Shown here: piece after piece, positions 40,674 through 49,067 of the stretch | Position numbering within the stretch: position 1 is the first letter of the stretch | Layout: every line of letters starts with the position of its first letter | Assembly: GCF_900111745.1 (NCBI RefSeq) | Contig: NZ_FOIJ01000001.1 | Location: forward strand, 62,001-126,000 | DNA: 64,000 nucleotides | DNA from: Stigmatella erecta | GTDB lineage: Bacteria > Myxococcota > Myxococcia > Myxococcales > Myxococcaceae | Reading direction: 5' to 3' | Translations under genes and position numbers: made by a program | The notes under the pieces: model-generated | Told to the model about the DNA's origin: nothing | The model's database searches: none | The model's input: the letters and a program-made list of their open reading frames with translations, nothing else

Positions 40674-41459
40674 ATGGTGAAGCCGAGCAAGCAGATCATC
40701 CGGCCGTACGGGGACCGGCGCGACGACGGCGTGGTGCAGCTGTCGTTCACGCTGCCGGTGCCCCTGTCGGAGAAGGCCAAGGAAGCCGCGGCCCAGTTCG
40801 CCCGGAAGATGGGCTTTACCGACGTGAAGGTGGCCGCGGCCGAGCGCGCCGCCGACGCCTATACCTTCTTCATCGTGTACGCCCACACGGCCGCCTCCCT
40901 CGACTACGCCGAGGTGGACGTCCCGGAAGTCATCGTCAAGAAGATGGGCTTCGATGACCTCAACGTCTTCATCCACGAGAAGGTGGGGCGGCGCATCGTC
41001 GTGTTCGGCGCGTGCACGGGCACGGACACGCACACGGTGGGCATCGACGCCATCCTGAACATGAAGGGCTACGCGGGCGACTACGGCCTGGAGCGCTACC
41101 CGTGGTTCGAGGCCTTCAACCTCGGCAGCCAGGTGCCCAACGAGGACCTCATCTCCCGGGCCATGGCGAAGAACGCGGACGCCATCCTGGTGAGCCAGGT
41201 GGTGACCCAGCGCGACGTGCACAAGGACAACTCGCGGCAGTTCATCGAGGCGGCCAAGGCGCGGGGCATCCACGGCAAGACGATCCTGCTGCTGGGTGGG
41301 CCGCGCGTGGACCACAAGCTGGCGCTGGAGCTGGGCTTCGACGCGGGCTTCGGCCCGGGGACCAAGCCCTCGGACGTGGCCAACTACGTGGCCCATGCGG
41401 TGTTGAAGAAGATGGGCAAGGAAGACCCGAACGCCCACTACCAGGGAGAGCCCACGTGA
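40674..41459 (+). CDS. kamE: Lysine 5,6-aminomutase, beta (cobalamin-binding) subunit
   Basis: 261 residues. The B12-binding motif DTHTVG places the cobalt ligand at His120; Lys131 in NMKG is the PLP Schiff-base lysine. The 11-residue distance is the same as between His133 and Lys144 in the clostridial enzyme as I remember it, so both cofactor sites appear intact. The C-terminal Rossmann-like part has [18 protein letters not shown] and [12 protein letters not shown]. It overlaps kal through GTGA. Confidence 0.95.
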   Translation: MVKPSKQIIRPYGDRRDDGVVQLSFTLPVPLSEKAKEAAAQFARKMGFTDVKVAAAERAADAYTFFIVYAHTAASLDYAEVDVPEVIVKKMGFDDLNVFIHEKVGRRIVVFGACTGTDTHTVGIDAILNMKGYAGDYGLERYPWFEAFNLGSQVPNEDLISRAMAKNADAILVSQVVTQRDVHKDNSRQFIEAAKARGIHGKTILLLGGPRVDHKLALELGFDAGFGPGTKPSDVANYVAHAVLKKMGKEDPNAHYQGEPT

Positions 41460-41848
41460 GCACCAAGGCCATCATCCGGCTGCGCATGAGCAGCCACGAC
41501 GCGCACTATGGCGGCAACCTGGTGGACGGGGCGCGCATGCTCGGGCTGTTCGGAGACGTGGCCACCGAGCTGTGCATCCGCCACGACGGGGACGAGGGGC
41601 TGTTCCGCGCGTATGACGCGGTGGAGTTCCTGGCCCCGGTGTACGCCGGTGACTTCATCGAGGCGGAAGGGGAGATCCTCAGCGCGGGCAACACGTCGCG
41701 GAAGATGCGCTTCGAGGCGCGGAAGGTGATTCGCCCGCGCACGGACGTGAATGACTCGGCGGCGGACCTCCTGGCGGAGCCCGTGGTGGTGTGCCGGGCC
41801 ACGGGCACCTGCGTGGTTCCCAAGGACAAGCAGCGCATTCCTCGCTAG
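41456..41848 (+). CDS. kal: 3-aminobutyryl-CoA ammonia-lyase
   Basis: 130 residues with a GTG start that overlaps the kamE stop by 4 bp. It is a hotdog-fold protein: [19 protein letters not shown], then [20 protein letters not shown]. Kal converts L-3-aminobutyryl-CoA, made by Kce, to crotonyl-CoA and ammonia. Position between kamE and kce is the classical order. Confidence 0.93.
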   Translation: MSTKAIIRLRMSSHDAHYGGNLVDGARMLGLFGDVATELCIRHDGDEGLFRAYDAVEFLAPVYAGDFIEAEGEILSAGNTSRKMRFEARKVIRPRTDVNDSAADLLAEPVVVCRATGTCVVPKDKQRIPR

Positions 41849-41868
41849 GCGAGAAGGGGAGAGCAGCG

Positions 41869-42696
41869 ATGAGCAAGCCCATGGTCATCACCGCGGCGAT
41901 GGTGGGGGCGGAGACGACGCGCGAGCAGACGCCGCACCTGCCCATCACCGCGGAGGAGATCGCCGAGGACGCGGCGCGGTGCCGGGAGGCCGGCGCGGCG
42001 ATGGTGCACCTGCACGTGCGCACGCCGGACGGCAAGCCCTCGCAGGACGCGGAGCTGTTCCGGGCGGCCATCCGTGCCATCCGCAAGCGCACGGACATCC
42101 TCGTCCAGGTCTCCACGGGCGGCGCGGTGGGCATGGACGTGAACGAGCGCTGCGGAGGGCTGACGCTCACCGGCGCGGACCGGCCGGACATGGCCACGCT
42201 CACCACGGGCACCGTCAACTTCGGCGAGGAAGTGTTCTGGAACCCGCGCCCCCTGGTGCGCGACATCGCCAAGCGCATCAAGGACTCGGGCCTGAAGCCG
42301 GAGCTGGAGTGCTTCGACGTGGGGATGATCGACGAGGCGAACATGCTGGCCAAGGAGGGCCTGGTCCAGCAGCCGGCGCACTATGACTTCGTGCTGGGGG
42401 TGCCGGGCGCGCTGGCGGCCCGCGAGGCCGCGCTGGACTTCATGATCTCCTCGCTGCCCGAGGGCAGCACGTGGACGGTGGCCGCGGTGGGCCGCCACCA
42501 GCTGCCCTTCGTGGACCTGGCGGCGGTGAAGGGCGGCAATGCCCGCGTGGGGCTCGAGGACAACATCTACGTGTCCAAGGGCGTGCTGGCCAAGGGCAAC
42601 TGGGAGCTGGTGGCGGAGGCGGCGAAGCGGGCGAAGGCGAATGGCCGCACGCTGGCGACCCCCGAAGAGGCGCGTCAGCTGCTACGCCTCGGCTGA
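41869..42696 (+). CDS. kce: 3-keto-5-aminohexanoate cleavage enzyme (BKACE family)
   Basis: 275 residues from the ATG with AGGGGAGAG upstream. Signature segments are MVHLHVRTPDGKPSQD (metal-binding HLH), VQVSTGGAVGM, TGTVNFGEEVF and AAVGRHQLPF. The enzyme cleaves 5-amino-3-oxohexanoate with acetyl-CoA into 3-aminobutyryl-CoA and acetoacetate. Members of this family have varied substrates, but the neighbouring kamDE, kal and kdd fix this one. Confidence 0.93.
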   Translation: MSKPMVITAAMVGAETTREQTPHLPITAEEIAEDAARCREAGAAMVHLHVRTPDGKPSQDAELFRAAIRAIRKRTDILVQVSTGGAVGMDVNERCGGLTLTGADRPDMATLTTGTVNFGEEVFWNPRPLVRDIAKRIKDSGLKPELECFDVGMIDEANMLAKEGLVQQPAHYDFVLGVPGALAAREAALDFMISSLPEGSTWTVAAVGRHQLPFVDLAAVKGGNARVGLEDNIYVSKGVLAKGNWELVAEAAKRAKANGRTLATPEEARQLLRLG

Positions 42697-42773
42697 GCCC
42701 AGGAGGCCCTTCCTGGGCCGCCGGTGAGCGGGAACTTTCCCGGGTGTTTCAAGGGTCCATAATGCTGGGACTT

Positions 42774-43550
42774 ATGGACACGGAACTGCAGGGCAAGGGC
42801 GTGCTCGTGACGGGGGGCGCGGGGGGCATCGGCTCCGCCACGGTGCGCGCGTTCGCGGAAGAGGGCGCCCGGGTGGCGGTGCACTACCGGTCGAGCGAGG
42901 CGCCGGCGCGGGCGCTGGCGGGGGAAGTGGGCGGCGTGGCCCTGCGGGCGGACCTGACGGTCGAGGCCGAGGTGGACGCGCTCATTCCCGAGGCCGTGAG
43001 GGCGCTGGGGCGGCTGGATGTCCTGGTGGCCAACGCGGGCCACTGGGCGCCGCTGGACATGCCGGTGTGGAAGATGCCGCTGTCGCGCTGGCGCCAGACG
43101 ATGGCGGAGAACCTGGACAGCGTCTTCCTGTGCTGCCGGGCCTTCCTGCGGCACGTGGAAGTCACGCGGGGCGGGAGCCTGGTGCTGATCAGCTCCACGG
43201 CGGGCCTCTTCGGCGAGGCGGGGCACTCGGACTACGCGGCGGCCAAGGGCGCGCTGGCGAGCGGCTTCGTGAAGAGCTTGAAGAACGAGCTGGGGCGCAT
43301 CGCGCCGCTGGCCCGGGTGAACGTGGTGTGCCCGGGGTGGACCGAGGTGGACCGGAACCGGGCGCGGCTCCAGGACCCAGGGTTTCTCTCCCGGGTGACG
43401 CGGACCATGGCCCTGCGCAAGGTCGCGAAGCCCGACGACATCGCCCGCGTCATCGTCACGCTGGCCTCGGATCGCATCTCCGGACACGTGACGGGGGAGA
43501 TCGTCACCGTGGCGGGGGGCATGGAGGGCCGGGTGCTGCATGAAGGTTGA
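42774..43550 (+). CDS. Short-chain dehydrogenase/reductase (FabG-like)
   Basis: 258 residues; the ATG preceded by GGGA is chosen over another four codons earlier. NAD(P)-binding [13 protein letters not shown], the NAG-type segment LVANAGHW, the catalytic Ser in LISSTAG and YAAAK are all present, so it is a complete classical SDR. It could act on a 3-oxoacyl or 3-hydroxyacyl thioester. It follows kce by 77 bp in the same direction and overlaps the methyltransferase gene, so it may extend the kam operon, but a role in lysine use is not demonstrated. Confidence 0.9.
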   Translation: MDTELQGKGVLVTGGAGGIGSATVRAFAEEGARVAVHYRSSEAPARALAGEVGGVALRADLTVEAEVDALIPEAVRALGRLDVLVANAGHWAPLDMPVWKMPLSRWRQTMAENLDSVFLCCRAFLRHVEVTRGGSLVLISSTAGLFGEAGHSDYAAAKGALASGFVKSLKNELGRIAPLARVNVVCPGWTEVDRNRARLQDPGFLSRVTRTMALRKVAKPDDIARVIVTLASDRISGHVTGEIVTVAGGMEGRVLHEG

Positions 43551-44331
43551 CGTGGATGTCCGGGCCTACAACCGGGAGGCTTGGGACCGGCAGGTGGCCA
43601 AGGGAGACCGGTGGACGGTGCCCGTGGGGCCGGAGGTCATCGCCGCCGCGCGCCGGGGCGACTGGAGCGTGGTGCTGACGCCGCACAAGCCGGTGCCCCG
43701 GGAGTGGTTCGGAGAGCTGAAGGGCCGGGATGTCCTGGGCCTCGCGAGCGCAGGGGGGCAGCAGGGGCCTGTCCTCGCGGCGGCGGGCGCGCGCGTGACG
43801 ATCTTCGACAACTCCCCGGCTCAGCTCGGCCAGGACCGTTTGGTGGCGGAGCGGGAAGGGTTGCCGCTGCGGCTCGTCGAGGGGGACATGAGGGATCTGT
43901 CCGCCTTCGAGGACGGAAGCTTTGATCTCATCTTCCACCCGGCCTCGAACTGCTTCGTGGACAACGTGCGCCAGGTCTGGCGCGAGGCGTACCGGGTGCT
44001 GCGCCCGGGGGGCGTGCTGCTGTCCGGGTTCTGCAACCCCATCACCTTCCTGTTCGATCCTGAGCTGGAGCAGCAGGGGACGCTGCAGCTCAAGTACCGG
44101 ATGCCCTACTCGGACTTCACGAGCCTCACGGACGAGGAGCGGAGGCGGTACACGGACAAGGGCGAGCCGCTGTGCATCGCGCACTCGCTGGAGGACCAGA
44201 TCGGCGGACAGCTCGCCGCGGGCTTCCTCCTCGCGGGCTTCTACGAGGATCTGCACGTCGCGGGAGACAGGCTGTCGGACCACCTGTCCCCGCTCTGTGC
44301 AACGCGCGCGGTGAAGCCCGCGTCCCGGTGA
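43540..44331 (+). CDS. SAM-dependent class I methyltransferase
   Basis: 263 residues, ATG inside the last codons of the SDR gene (11-bp overlap). The SAM-binding core has [20 protein letters not shown] (motif I), [29 protein letters not shown] and the post-motif [12 protein letters not shown]. This resembles the UbiE/Methyltransf_11 kind. The substrate cannot be told. It ends tail-to-tail with the carboxylase gene, with a single base between the stops. Confidence 0.9.
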   Translation: MKVDVDVRAYNREAWDRQVAKGDRWTVPVGPEVIAAARRGDWSVVLTPHKPVPREWFGELKGRDVLGLASAGGQQGPVLAAAGARVTIFDNSPAQLGQDRLVAEREGLPLRLVEGDMRDLSAFEDGSFDLIFHPASNCFVDNVRQVWREAYRVLRPGGVLLSGFCNPITFLFDPELEQQGTLQLKYRMPYSDFTSLTDEERRRYTDKGEPLCIAHSLEDQIGGQLAAGFLLAGFYEDLHVAGDRLSDHLSPLCATRAVKPASR

Positions 44332-44332
44332 G

Positions 44333-45916
44333 TCAGACGGGGGCGATCTCCCGGCGGCGGTAGGGGCGCTCCACCTTCTTGTTCGCCGTGCGCTTGAGCG
44401 CCCGGGCCAGCAGGCGCCGGGTGTCCCGGGGGTCCACCACGTCGTCCACCATGGCCATGGCCGCCGTGCGCTCGATGCGGATGTGCTGACGGAGGTTGTC
44501 CGCCAGGCCCTTCTTCATCGCCTCGGCGGCCTCGGGGCTCTCCGCGCTCTGCAGCGCCTTGCGGGCCGCGATGGACACCAGGCCCTCGGGGCCCATGACG
44601 CCGATCTCCGCGCCCGGCCAGGCGATGAGCAGGTCCGGCTCGAACGCCCGGCCGTTCATCACGTAGTAGCCCGCGCCGTAGCCCTTGCGCACCACCACGG
44701 TGAGCTTGGGCACCGTGGCGCTCGCCACCGCGTACATCATCTTCGCCCCGTGGCGGATGATGCCCGCCTGCTCCACCTTGGTGCCCACCATGAAGCCCGG
44801 CACGTCCTGGAGGAACACCAGCGGGATGTTGAAGGCGTCGCACAGGTTCACGAAGCGCGCCGCCTTGTCCGAGGCGTTCACGTCCAGGATGCCGCCCAGG
44901 TACATCGAGTTGTTGGCCACGATGCCCACCGGATAGCCGTCGATGCGCGCCAGGCCGGTGATGAGGTTGCGCGCCCAGCGCGGCTTGAGCGGGAAGAACT
45001 TCCGGTCATCCACCAGCGACAGGATGACCTTGTGCATGTCGAACGCCTGCCGCGGGCTGTCCGGCACCACCTTGAGCAGCTCCTCGTCCCGCCGGTCGAA
45101 CGGGTCCGCCGAGGGCTTGCGAGGGGGCCGCTCCTCGCAGTGCGCGGGGAAGAAGGACAGGTACTCGCGCACGGCGGCGATGCAGGCCGTGTCGTCCGCG
45201 TACTCCGCGTCCGCGACGCCGGAGATCTCCGTGTGGACCTTGGAGCCGCCCAGCTCCTCCTCCGTCACCTTCTCGCCCACCACGGACTCGACCAGGTACG
45301 GGCCGCCGATGGCGATGGAGCTGGTGCCCTTCACCATGGGCAGGAAGTCCGCCAGCGCGGGGATGTAGGCCGTGCCCGCGGCGCCGGGCCCCATCATGGC
45401 CGCCACCTGCGGAATCACCCCGCTCATCACCACCTGCTCGCGGAAGAGGTAGCCCGTGTCCGCGAAGCCCGCGAGACGCCGGGGGTCGATGCCCGCGGAT
45501 GCATCCAGCCGCGCCCCCGCCGAGTCCACCAGCCACACCATGGGGATGCGGTTCTTGAGGGCGATGTCCCTCAGCCGTGACACCTTCCGCTCGCCAATGT
45601 CTCCAATGGAGCCGCCAAACACGGTGAAGTCGTAGATGGCCGCGGCCACGGGCCGGCCGTCGATCTCTCCCGTGCCGGTAATCACCCCGTCCGCCGAAGA
45701 GGGCTTGTCTGTCTCTTCTTCCTCTGGGAGGTTTCCGTGGTGCGCGGCCAAGAGACCCAGTTCCTCGAAGGTGCCCGGATCGAACAGCAGCTTCAGGCGC
45801 GAGCGGGCATCCAGCTTGTTCTTGGCGCGCTGGCGCTCGACACGCTCCGGGCCCCCCATGCCTTCGTTGCGGCGGCGGTGCTCGGCGAGCTTGTCCAAGC
45901 GGTCTTTCATCTTCAT
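44333..45916 (-). CDS. Acyl-CoA carboxylase, carboxyltransferase (beta) subunit
   Basis: 527 residues from the ATG reading MKMKDRLDKL, with GGGAG 10 nt upstream. Both crotonase-like halves of the carboxyltransferase are present: VFGGSIGDIGERKVSRL and MGPGAAGTAYIPALAD in the first, NNSMYLGGILDVNASDKAARF and FLQDVPGFMVGT in the second. It transfers carboxyl from biotin to propionyl-, methylcrotonyl- or a similar acyl-CoA. No biotin carboxylase or biotin carrier gene is adjacent. The full-length pattern is closest to PccB-type proteins; the acyl-CoA is uncertain. Confidence 0.93.
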   Translation of the reverse strand: MKMKDRLDKLAEHRRRNEGMGGPERVERQRAKNKLDARSRLKLLFDPGTFEELGLLAAHHGNLPEEEETDKPSSADGVITGTGEIDGRPVAAAIYDFTVFGGSIGDIGERKVSRLRDIALKNRIPMVWLVDSAGARLDASAGIDPRRLAGFADTGYLFREQVVMSGVIPQVAAMMGPGAAGTAYIPALADFLPMVKGTSSIAIGGPYLVESVVGEKVTEEELGGSKVHTEISGVADAEYADDTACIAAVREYLSFFPAHCEERPPRKPSADPFDRRDEELLKVVPDSPRQAFDMHKVILSLVDDRKFFPLKPRWARNLITGLARIDGYPVGIVANNSMYLGGILDVNASDKAARFVNLCDAFNIPLVFLQDVPGFMVGTKVEQAGIIRHGAKMMYAVASATVPKLTVVVRKGYGAGYYVMNGRAFEPDLLIAWPGAEIGVMGPEGLVSIAARKALQSAESPEAAEAMKKGLADNLRQHIRIERTAAMAMVDDVVDPRDTRRLLARALKRTANKKVERPYRRREIAPV

Positions 45917-45979
45917 GGCAGTGCGCTCCCGGATGTCGATTCGCGAGTCAATCTTATTTGAGACGGGAAGGAAATCGTC

Positions 45980-46474
45980 ATGGCCGAAGGCAAAGGCATG
46001 AACAACCCTCATCGGCGGGCCCTGCGCGACTTCGCGCTCGGTTATCCCGGGGCCCACGAGGATTTTCCCTGGGGTGAGCTCGTCCTCAAGGTCCAGGGCA
46101 AGGTCTTCGTCTTCCTGGGCACGGATTCCGATGAGGTCGGCCTGTCCATCAAGCTGCCGCAGTCCAACGCGGCGGCGCTGATGATGCCCTTCGCCACGCC
46201 CACCGGGTACGGGCTCGGCAAGAGCGGCTGGGTGTCGGTCCGGTTCGGCCCGAAGGAGAAGCCGCCCCTGGCGCTGCTGCGCCAGTGGATCGACGAGAGC
46301 TACCGCGCCGTCGCCCCGAAGAAGCTCGTGGCCGGGCTGGAAGGGAAGGGGCCTGAGAAGCCCACGGCCGTGAAGAAGGCCTCGGCCGCGAAGAAGTCTG
46401 CCGCCGCGAAGAAGCCCGCGGCGCGCAAGACGGCGAAGAAGGCGGTGAAGAAGACGGCGAAGCGGGCGCGCTGA
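45980..46474 (+). CDS. MmcQ/YjbR family protein with histone H1-like lysine/alanine tail
   Basis: 164 residues. Residues 10-115 form a MmcQ/YjbR (CyaY-like, DNA-binding-type) domain: [20 protein letters not shown], then [18 protein letters not shown]. From about 125 to the end the protein is almost only Lys, Ala and Pro in [13 protein letters not shown]-type repeats, like eukaryotic H1 tails and other myxobacterial histone-like proteins. DNA or nucleoid binding is a reasonable inference. It is divergent from the carboxylase gene by 63 bp. Confidence 0.88.
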   Translation: MAEGKGMNNPHRRALRDFALGYPGAHEDFPWGELVLKVQGKVFVFLGTDSDEVGLSIKLPQSNAAALMMPFATPTGYGLGKSGWVSVRFGPKEKPPLALLRQWIDESYRAVAPKKLVAGLEGKGPEKPTAVKKASAAKKSAAAKKPAARKTAKKAVKKTAKRAR

Positions 46475-46475
46475 C

Positions 46476-48029
46476 TCAGCCCAGGCGGTGGACCCAGTGG
46501 AAGTAGGTGCTGCGCGGGTCCGGGAGCGGATCCCGGAAGAGGGCGCGGATCTCCGCCTTCTCCACCTGCCCTGAGTCGAAGGCCCGGTAGAGCGCCTCTC
46601 CCAGGAGGTAGCCCAGTGCGTGGCTGACGCCGTGGAAGAGCCGGTCCCTGCGCAGGGGGAGCAGCTTCACCGCCTCGTCGGGCCCTTCGCTCTCCGCGGC
46701 CTTGTGGGCCAGCACGAACGCAGCCACTTGCCGGTCCACGCCCCGGCTCTCCCCGAACCGGCGCGCCCACTCGGCCAGGCCCGCGCAGCCCCGCCGGGGG
46801 TTCACCAGCTTCGAGCCGAAGAAGCCCAGCGCCTCTTCCAGGCACCGGGCGTAGAACGCATCCGAGGCGCGCCGGGCCGCCTCCATCGCGTCCCCCACGG
46901 CGCAGTGCCGCACGAAGTGCGCGGCCTCCTCCGCGGCGTGGTTCAGCGACAGGGAGGCGAGGTAGGCCGTCCGGGCCCGGGGGATGTAGCTGCTCTCGCG
47001 CGAGAGCATGTGCCGCCGCAGCTGGCCCAGCTCCGCCTGCGTGAAGCGGCCGCGCTGCTGGATGCGCGCCAGCACGTCCCCGTCCGCCGCGGTGGCCACC
47101 TCCACCGCGTCCAGCGCCCGGCCCACCTGGACTCCCGCGAGCCGGGCAATCAGGCCCGCCATCTCCCGGAAGCGCTCCGCCGCGCTTCGCTCGCGCAGCG
47201 GCGCATCTCCCGCCTCGGCCTCCAGGTAGTCCAGGAAGCTCTGCTGGCACACCACGGGCGAGGCGTTCAGCAGGCACAGGGAGCCGTCCGGCAGCTCCAC
47301 GGCTTCCACCGCGCCGGCGCGGCCTTCCCGGGCCAGCCGCCAGTAGACGCCTTCACAGTTCTGGTACACCACGAGCCCGCGCCGCGCGTGGGCCTCGCCC
47401 AGCGCCCGCTCGACCTGGGCGGGCAGGTGGCACGGGGTGATGTGGTACTGGCCCACCAGCACCAGGACGCGCGGCCGGTCCTCGGCGCGGGCGGCCCGGG
47501 CAATGCGCTCGGCGGCATACGCATCGCGCAGCGCCAGGGAGTGCTCGCCGTGCGCGCGGCGATCGATGCCCACCACCTCCAGCTTGTGGCGGCGGGCAAA
47601 GGCCAGCAGGGGACGGAAGCTCGACCAGCCGTCGGCGGCGGCCCCGGGCGCATGCCCCAGCCGCGCCAGCAGCGAGCGCTCCGGGAGCTTTCCCGCGAGG
47701 TACGCATCGAGCGAGGCCTGGTGGCGTCCCTCCACGCACTCCAGCGCGAGCACGGTGCGGCGGCCGGTGCCGAGGGTCCGCGCCACCAGCCCCAGGTAGG
47801 TCTCCTGGGCGAGCGGCAGGGTGTGGTAGTCGCCGACGTACACCACGTCCGCGGCCAGCACCTGCTGGTGCACGGCGGTGAGCGGGAGGACCTGGTGGTA
47901 GCTGGCCGTCCGGCGCCGGTACCGGGCCTCGTAGGCGCGGAAGGCGGTGGATTGCCCTTCGACCGCACGGGCGATCAGGGCCTTCTGACGGCGAAACAGG
48001 GCAAGGTGGAGGGCAAGCGACGCGCGCAT
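46476..48029 (-). CDS. ChaN-like domain protein, 517 residues
   Basis: Residues about 55-275 match the ChaN/haem-binding uptake fold: VVYVGDYHTLPLAQETYLGLV, ALECVEGRHQASLDAYLAG, VVGIDRRAHGEHSLALRD and VLVLVGQYHITPCHLP. Classical ChaN is an iron-regulated lipoprotein, but here no signal peptide or lipobox is visible, so the protein appears cytoplasmic. The C-terminal 240 residues, mostly helical (SLNHAAEEAAHFVRHCA, LPDPRSTYFHWVHRLG), are not assigned. It is convergent with the MmcQ gene by one base. Confidence 0.8.
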   Translation of the reverse strand: MRASLALHLALFRRQKALIARAVEGQSTAFRAYEARYRRRTASYHQVLPLTAVHQQVLAADVVYVGDYHTLPLAQETYLGLVARTLGTGRRTVLALECVEGRHQASLDAYLAGKLPERSLLARLGHAPGAAADGWSSFRPLLAFARRHKLEVVGIDRRAHGEHSLALRDAYAAERIARAARAEDRPRVLVLVGQYHITPCHLPAQVERALGEAHARRGLVVYQNCEGVYWRLAREGRAGAVEAVELPDGSLCLLNASPVVCQQSFLDYLEAEAGDAPLRERSAAERFREMAGLIARLAGVQVGRALDAVEVATAADGDVLARIQQRGRFTQAELGQLRRHMLSRESSYIPRARTAYLASLSLNHAAEEAAHFVRHCAVGDAMEAARRASDAFYARCLEEALGFFGSKLVNPRRGCAGLAEWARRFGESRGVDRQVAAFVLAHKAAESEGPDEAVKLLPLRRDRLFHGVSHALGYLLGEALYRAFDSGQVEKAEIRALFRDPLPDPRSTYFHWVHRLG

Positions 48030-48073
48030 GGAGTGGGAGCGGCGTCACCGTCGCACGCACTCATGGGGGCAGC

Positions 48074-48134
48074 AAAAAAACGGCGCTGATCACCTGGGGA
48101 AACCGCCCCGGCCCACGCAACGCGGAGGCCGGGG
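48074..48134 (-). terminator. Terminator of the tandem RHH genes
   Basis: On the minus strand, 12 bp after the last RHH stop codon, CCCCGGCC pairs with GGCCGGGG across a 13-base loop (48106-48134). A second short GGCG/CGCC stem follows and then a run of seven T residues (48080-48074). Confidence 0.6.
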
Positions 48135-48145
48135 AACAGCGCGGC

Positions 48146-48412
48146 TCAGGGCTTCGGCTCTCCGTCGACCGCGGGCGCCGCCGGGGCGACAGCGGCCACC
48201 GGCACCGGGGCGGGCGTCACCGGCTTCGGCGTCACCGGGCTGAGCACGTCATTGACGGAAGGCATCTTCCGGATGTCGCCGCGGGCCACCTTCCAGGCCT
48301 GCTGGACGATCCAGGAGAGCGAGCGATCCTGCCGAGTCGCCTCGCGCTGGATCTCCTCGAGCATATCTTCCGGGAAATAGAGACTCTGTTTGCGATGGTC
48401 AGTGGACGACAT
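48146..48412 (-). CDS. Ribbon-helix-helix protein, second of a tandem pair
   Basis: 88 residues. KQSLYFPEDMLEEIQREA is a strand followed by helix 1, and DRSLSWIVQQAWKVAR is helix 2, the RHH/CopG pattern seen in a short protein family common in myxobacteria. The C-terminal 30 residues are a Pro/Ala/Val linker-like tail that the first copy lacks. Probably binds DNA as a dimer. It starts 8 bp after the stop of its paralogue, so the two are cotranscribed. Confidence 0.85.
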   Translation of the reverse strand: MSSTDHRKQSLYFPEDMLEEIQREATRQDRSLSWIVQQAWKVARGDIRKMPSVNDVLSPVTPKPVTPAPVPVAAVAPAAPAVDGEPKP

Positions 48413-48420
48413 GCTCGGGA

Positions 48421-48624
48421 TTACTCCTCGCGGGGATCTTGGCGTTCGTCGCCGGTAACATCGTTGACGGCAGGGAAGGCCTTGATGCGCTCACGAGCGA
48501 TCTTCCACGCCTGCTGCACGACCCATGACAGGGAGCGGTCCTGGCGGGTCGCCTCTTCCTGGATTTCCTTCAACATCTCTTCGGGGAAGTACAGCGATTG
48601 CTTGCGCTTATCGGTGCCTGCCAT
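48421..48624 (-). CDS. Ribbon-helix-helix protein, first of a tandem pair
   Basis: 67 residues. Its core KRKQSLYFPEEMLKEIQEEA and RSLSWVVQQAWKIARE is about 75% identical to the downstream copy over some 45 residues, which shows local duplication. The tail is acidic (GDERQDPREE) instead of Pro-rich. No toxin-like gene is next to the pair, so an antitoxin role is not supported; a transcription regulator or nucleoid factor is more likely. Confidence 0.85.
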   Translation of the reverse strand: MAGTDKRKQSLYFPEEMLKEIQEEATRQDRSLSWVVQQAWKIARERIKAFPAVNDVTGDERQDPREE

Positions 48625-49067
48625 ACCGAGTCTCCGGAGCGGATGCGAGGTGACGACCTGTACACACCGGGGGGGTTATCCGACAGACGCACCAGCGGGT
48701 CAACGGTTTCGGAAGGCCCTCGCGCAACTCCTCGCAACTTCTCGGGCGAAAGTGCGAAAGAGGCCCAAAAGGGAAACGCCCCGGACCTCAAGAGGAGGTC
48801 CGGGGCGTTCCGGAAAGAGGGACCGCCGGAAACGTATCCCAGCGGCCCCGTGGGCCCAGAGGGGGAGGGGGGGGACCCCTAGGCCCAACGTCAAGAATTT
48901 TCGAGAGCAACTCTCAGATAATGAACAGTGGCGGCCACGGCTTCTATTCCGCCCCACTTTCCAACCCACCAGCCGGGGAGGGACTCGTTTGCGCCGTCCC
49001 TGGCACCTTCCACCCATCCGCGTGCCATGTAACGTGGTCCGCGAAAAATCCATTCCCCGCCCCGCTG
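48625..49067. other. 443-bp divergent intergenic region between RHH genes and tilS
   Basis: Apart from a very strong hairpin at 48775-48809 it has two short tandem repeats: CGCAACTCCT/CGCAACTTCT near 48723 and GCGAAAGT/GCGAAAGA near 48747. A G-rich tract lies near 48858. No open frame with good codon use is seen; upstream in-frame codons of tilS in this stretch lack a ribosome site. Confidence 0.55.
48775..48809. repeat. Perfect 15-bp inverted repeat, five-base loop
   Basis: AACGCCCCGGACCTC, loop AAGAG, then its exact reverse complement. It lies about 150 bp upstream of the RHH pair and 259 bp upstream of tilS. Read leftward it is followed by TCCCTTTTGGG, a weak U-tract; read rightward no U-tract follows. 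It could be a terminator, an attenuator in the RHH leader or part of a small RNA. Confidence 0.6.

Noticed and set aside
48146-48624. Toxin-antitoxin module
   Set aside because: Both genes are RHH proteins of one family and no toxin-like gene adjoins them.
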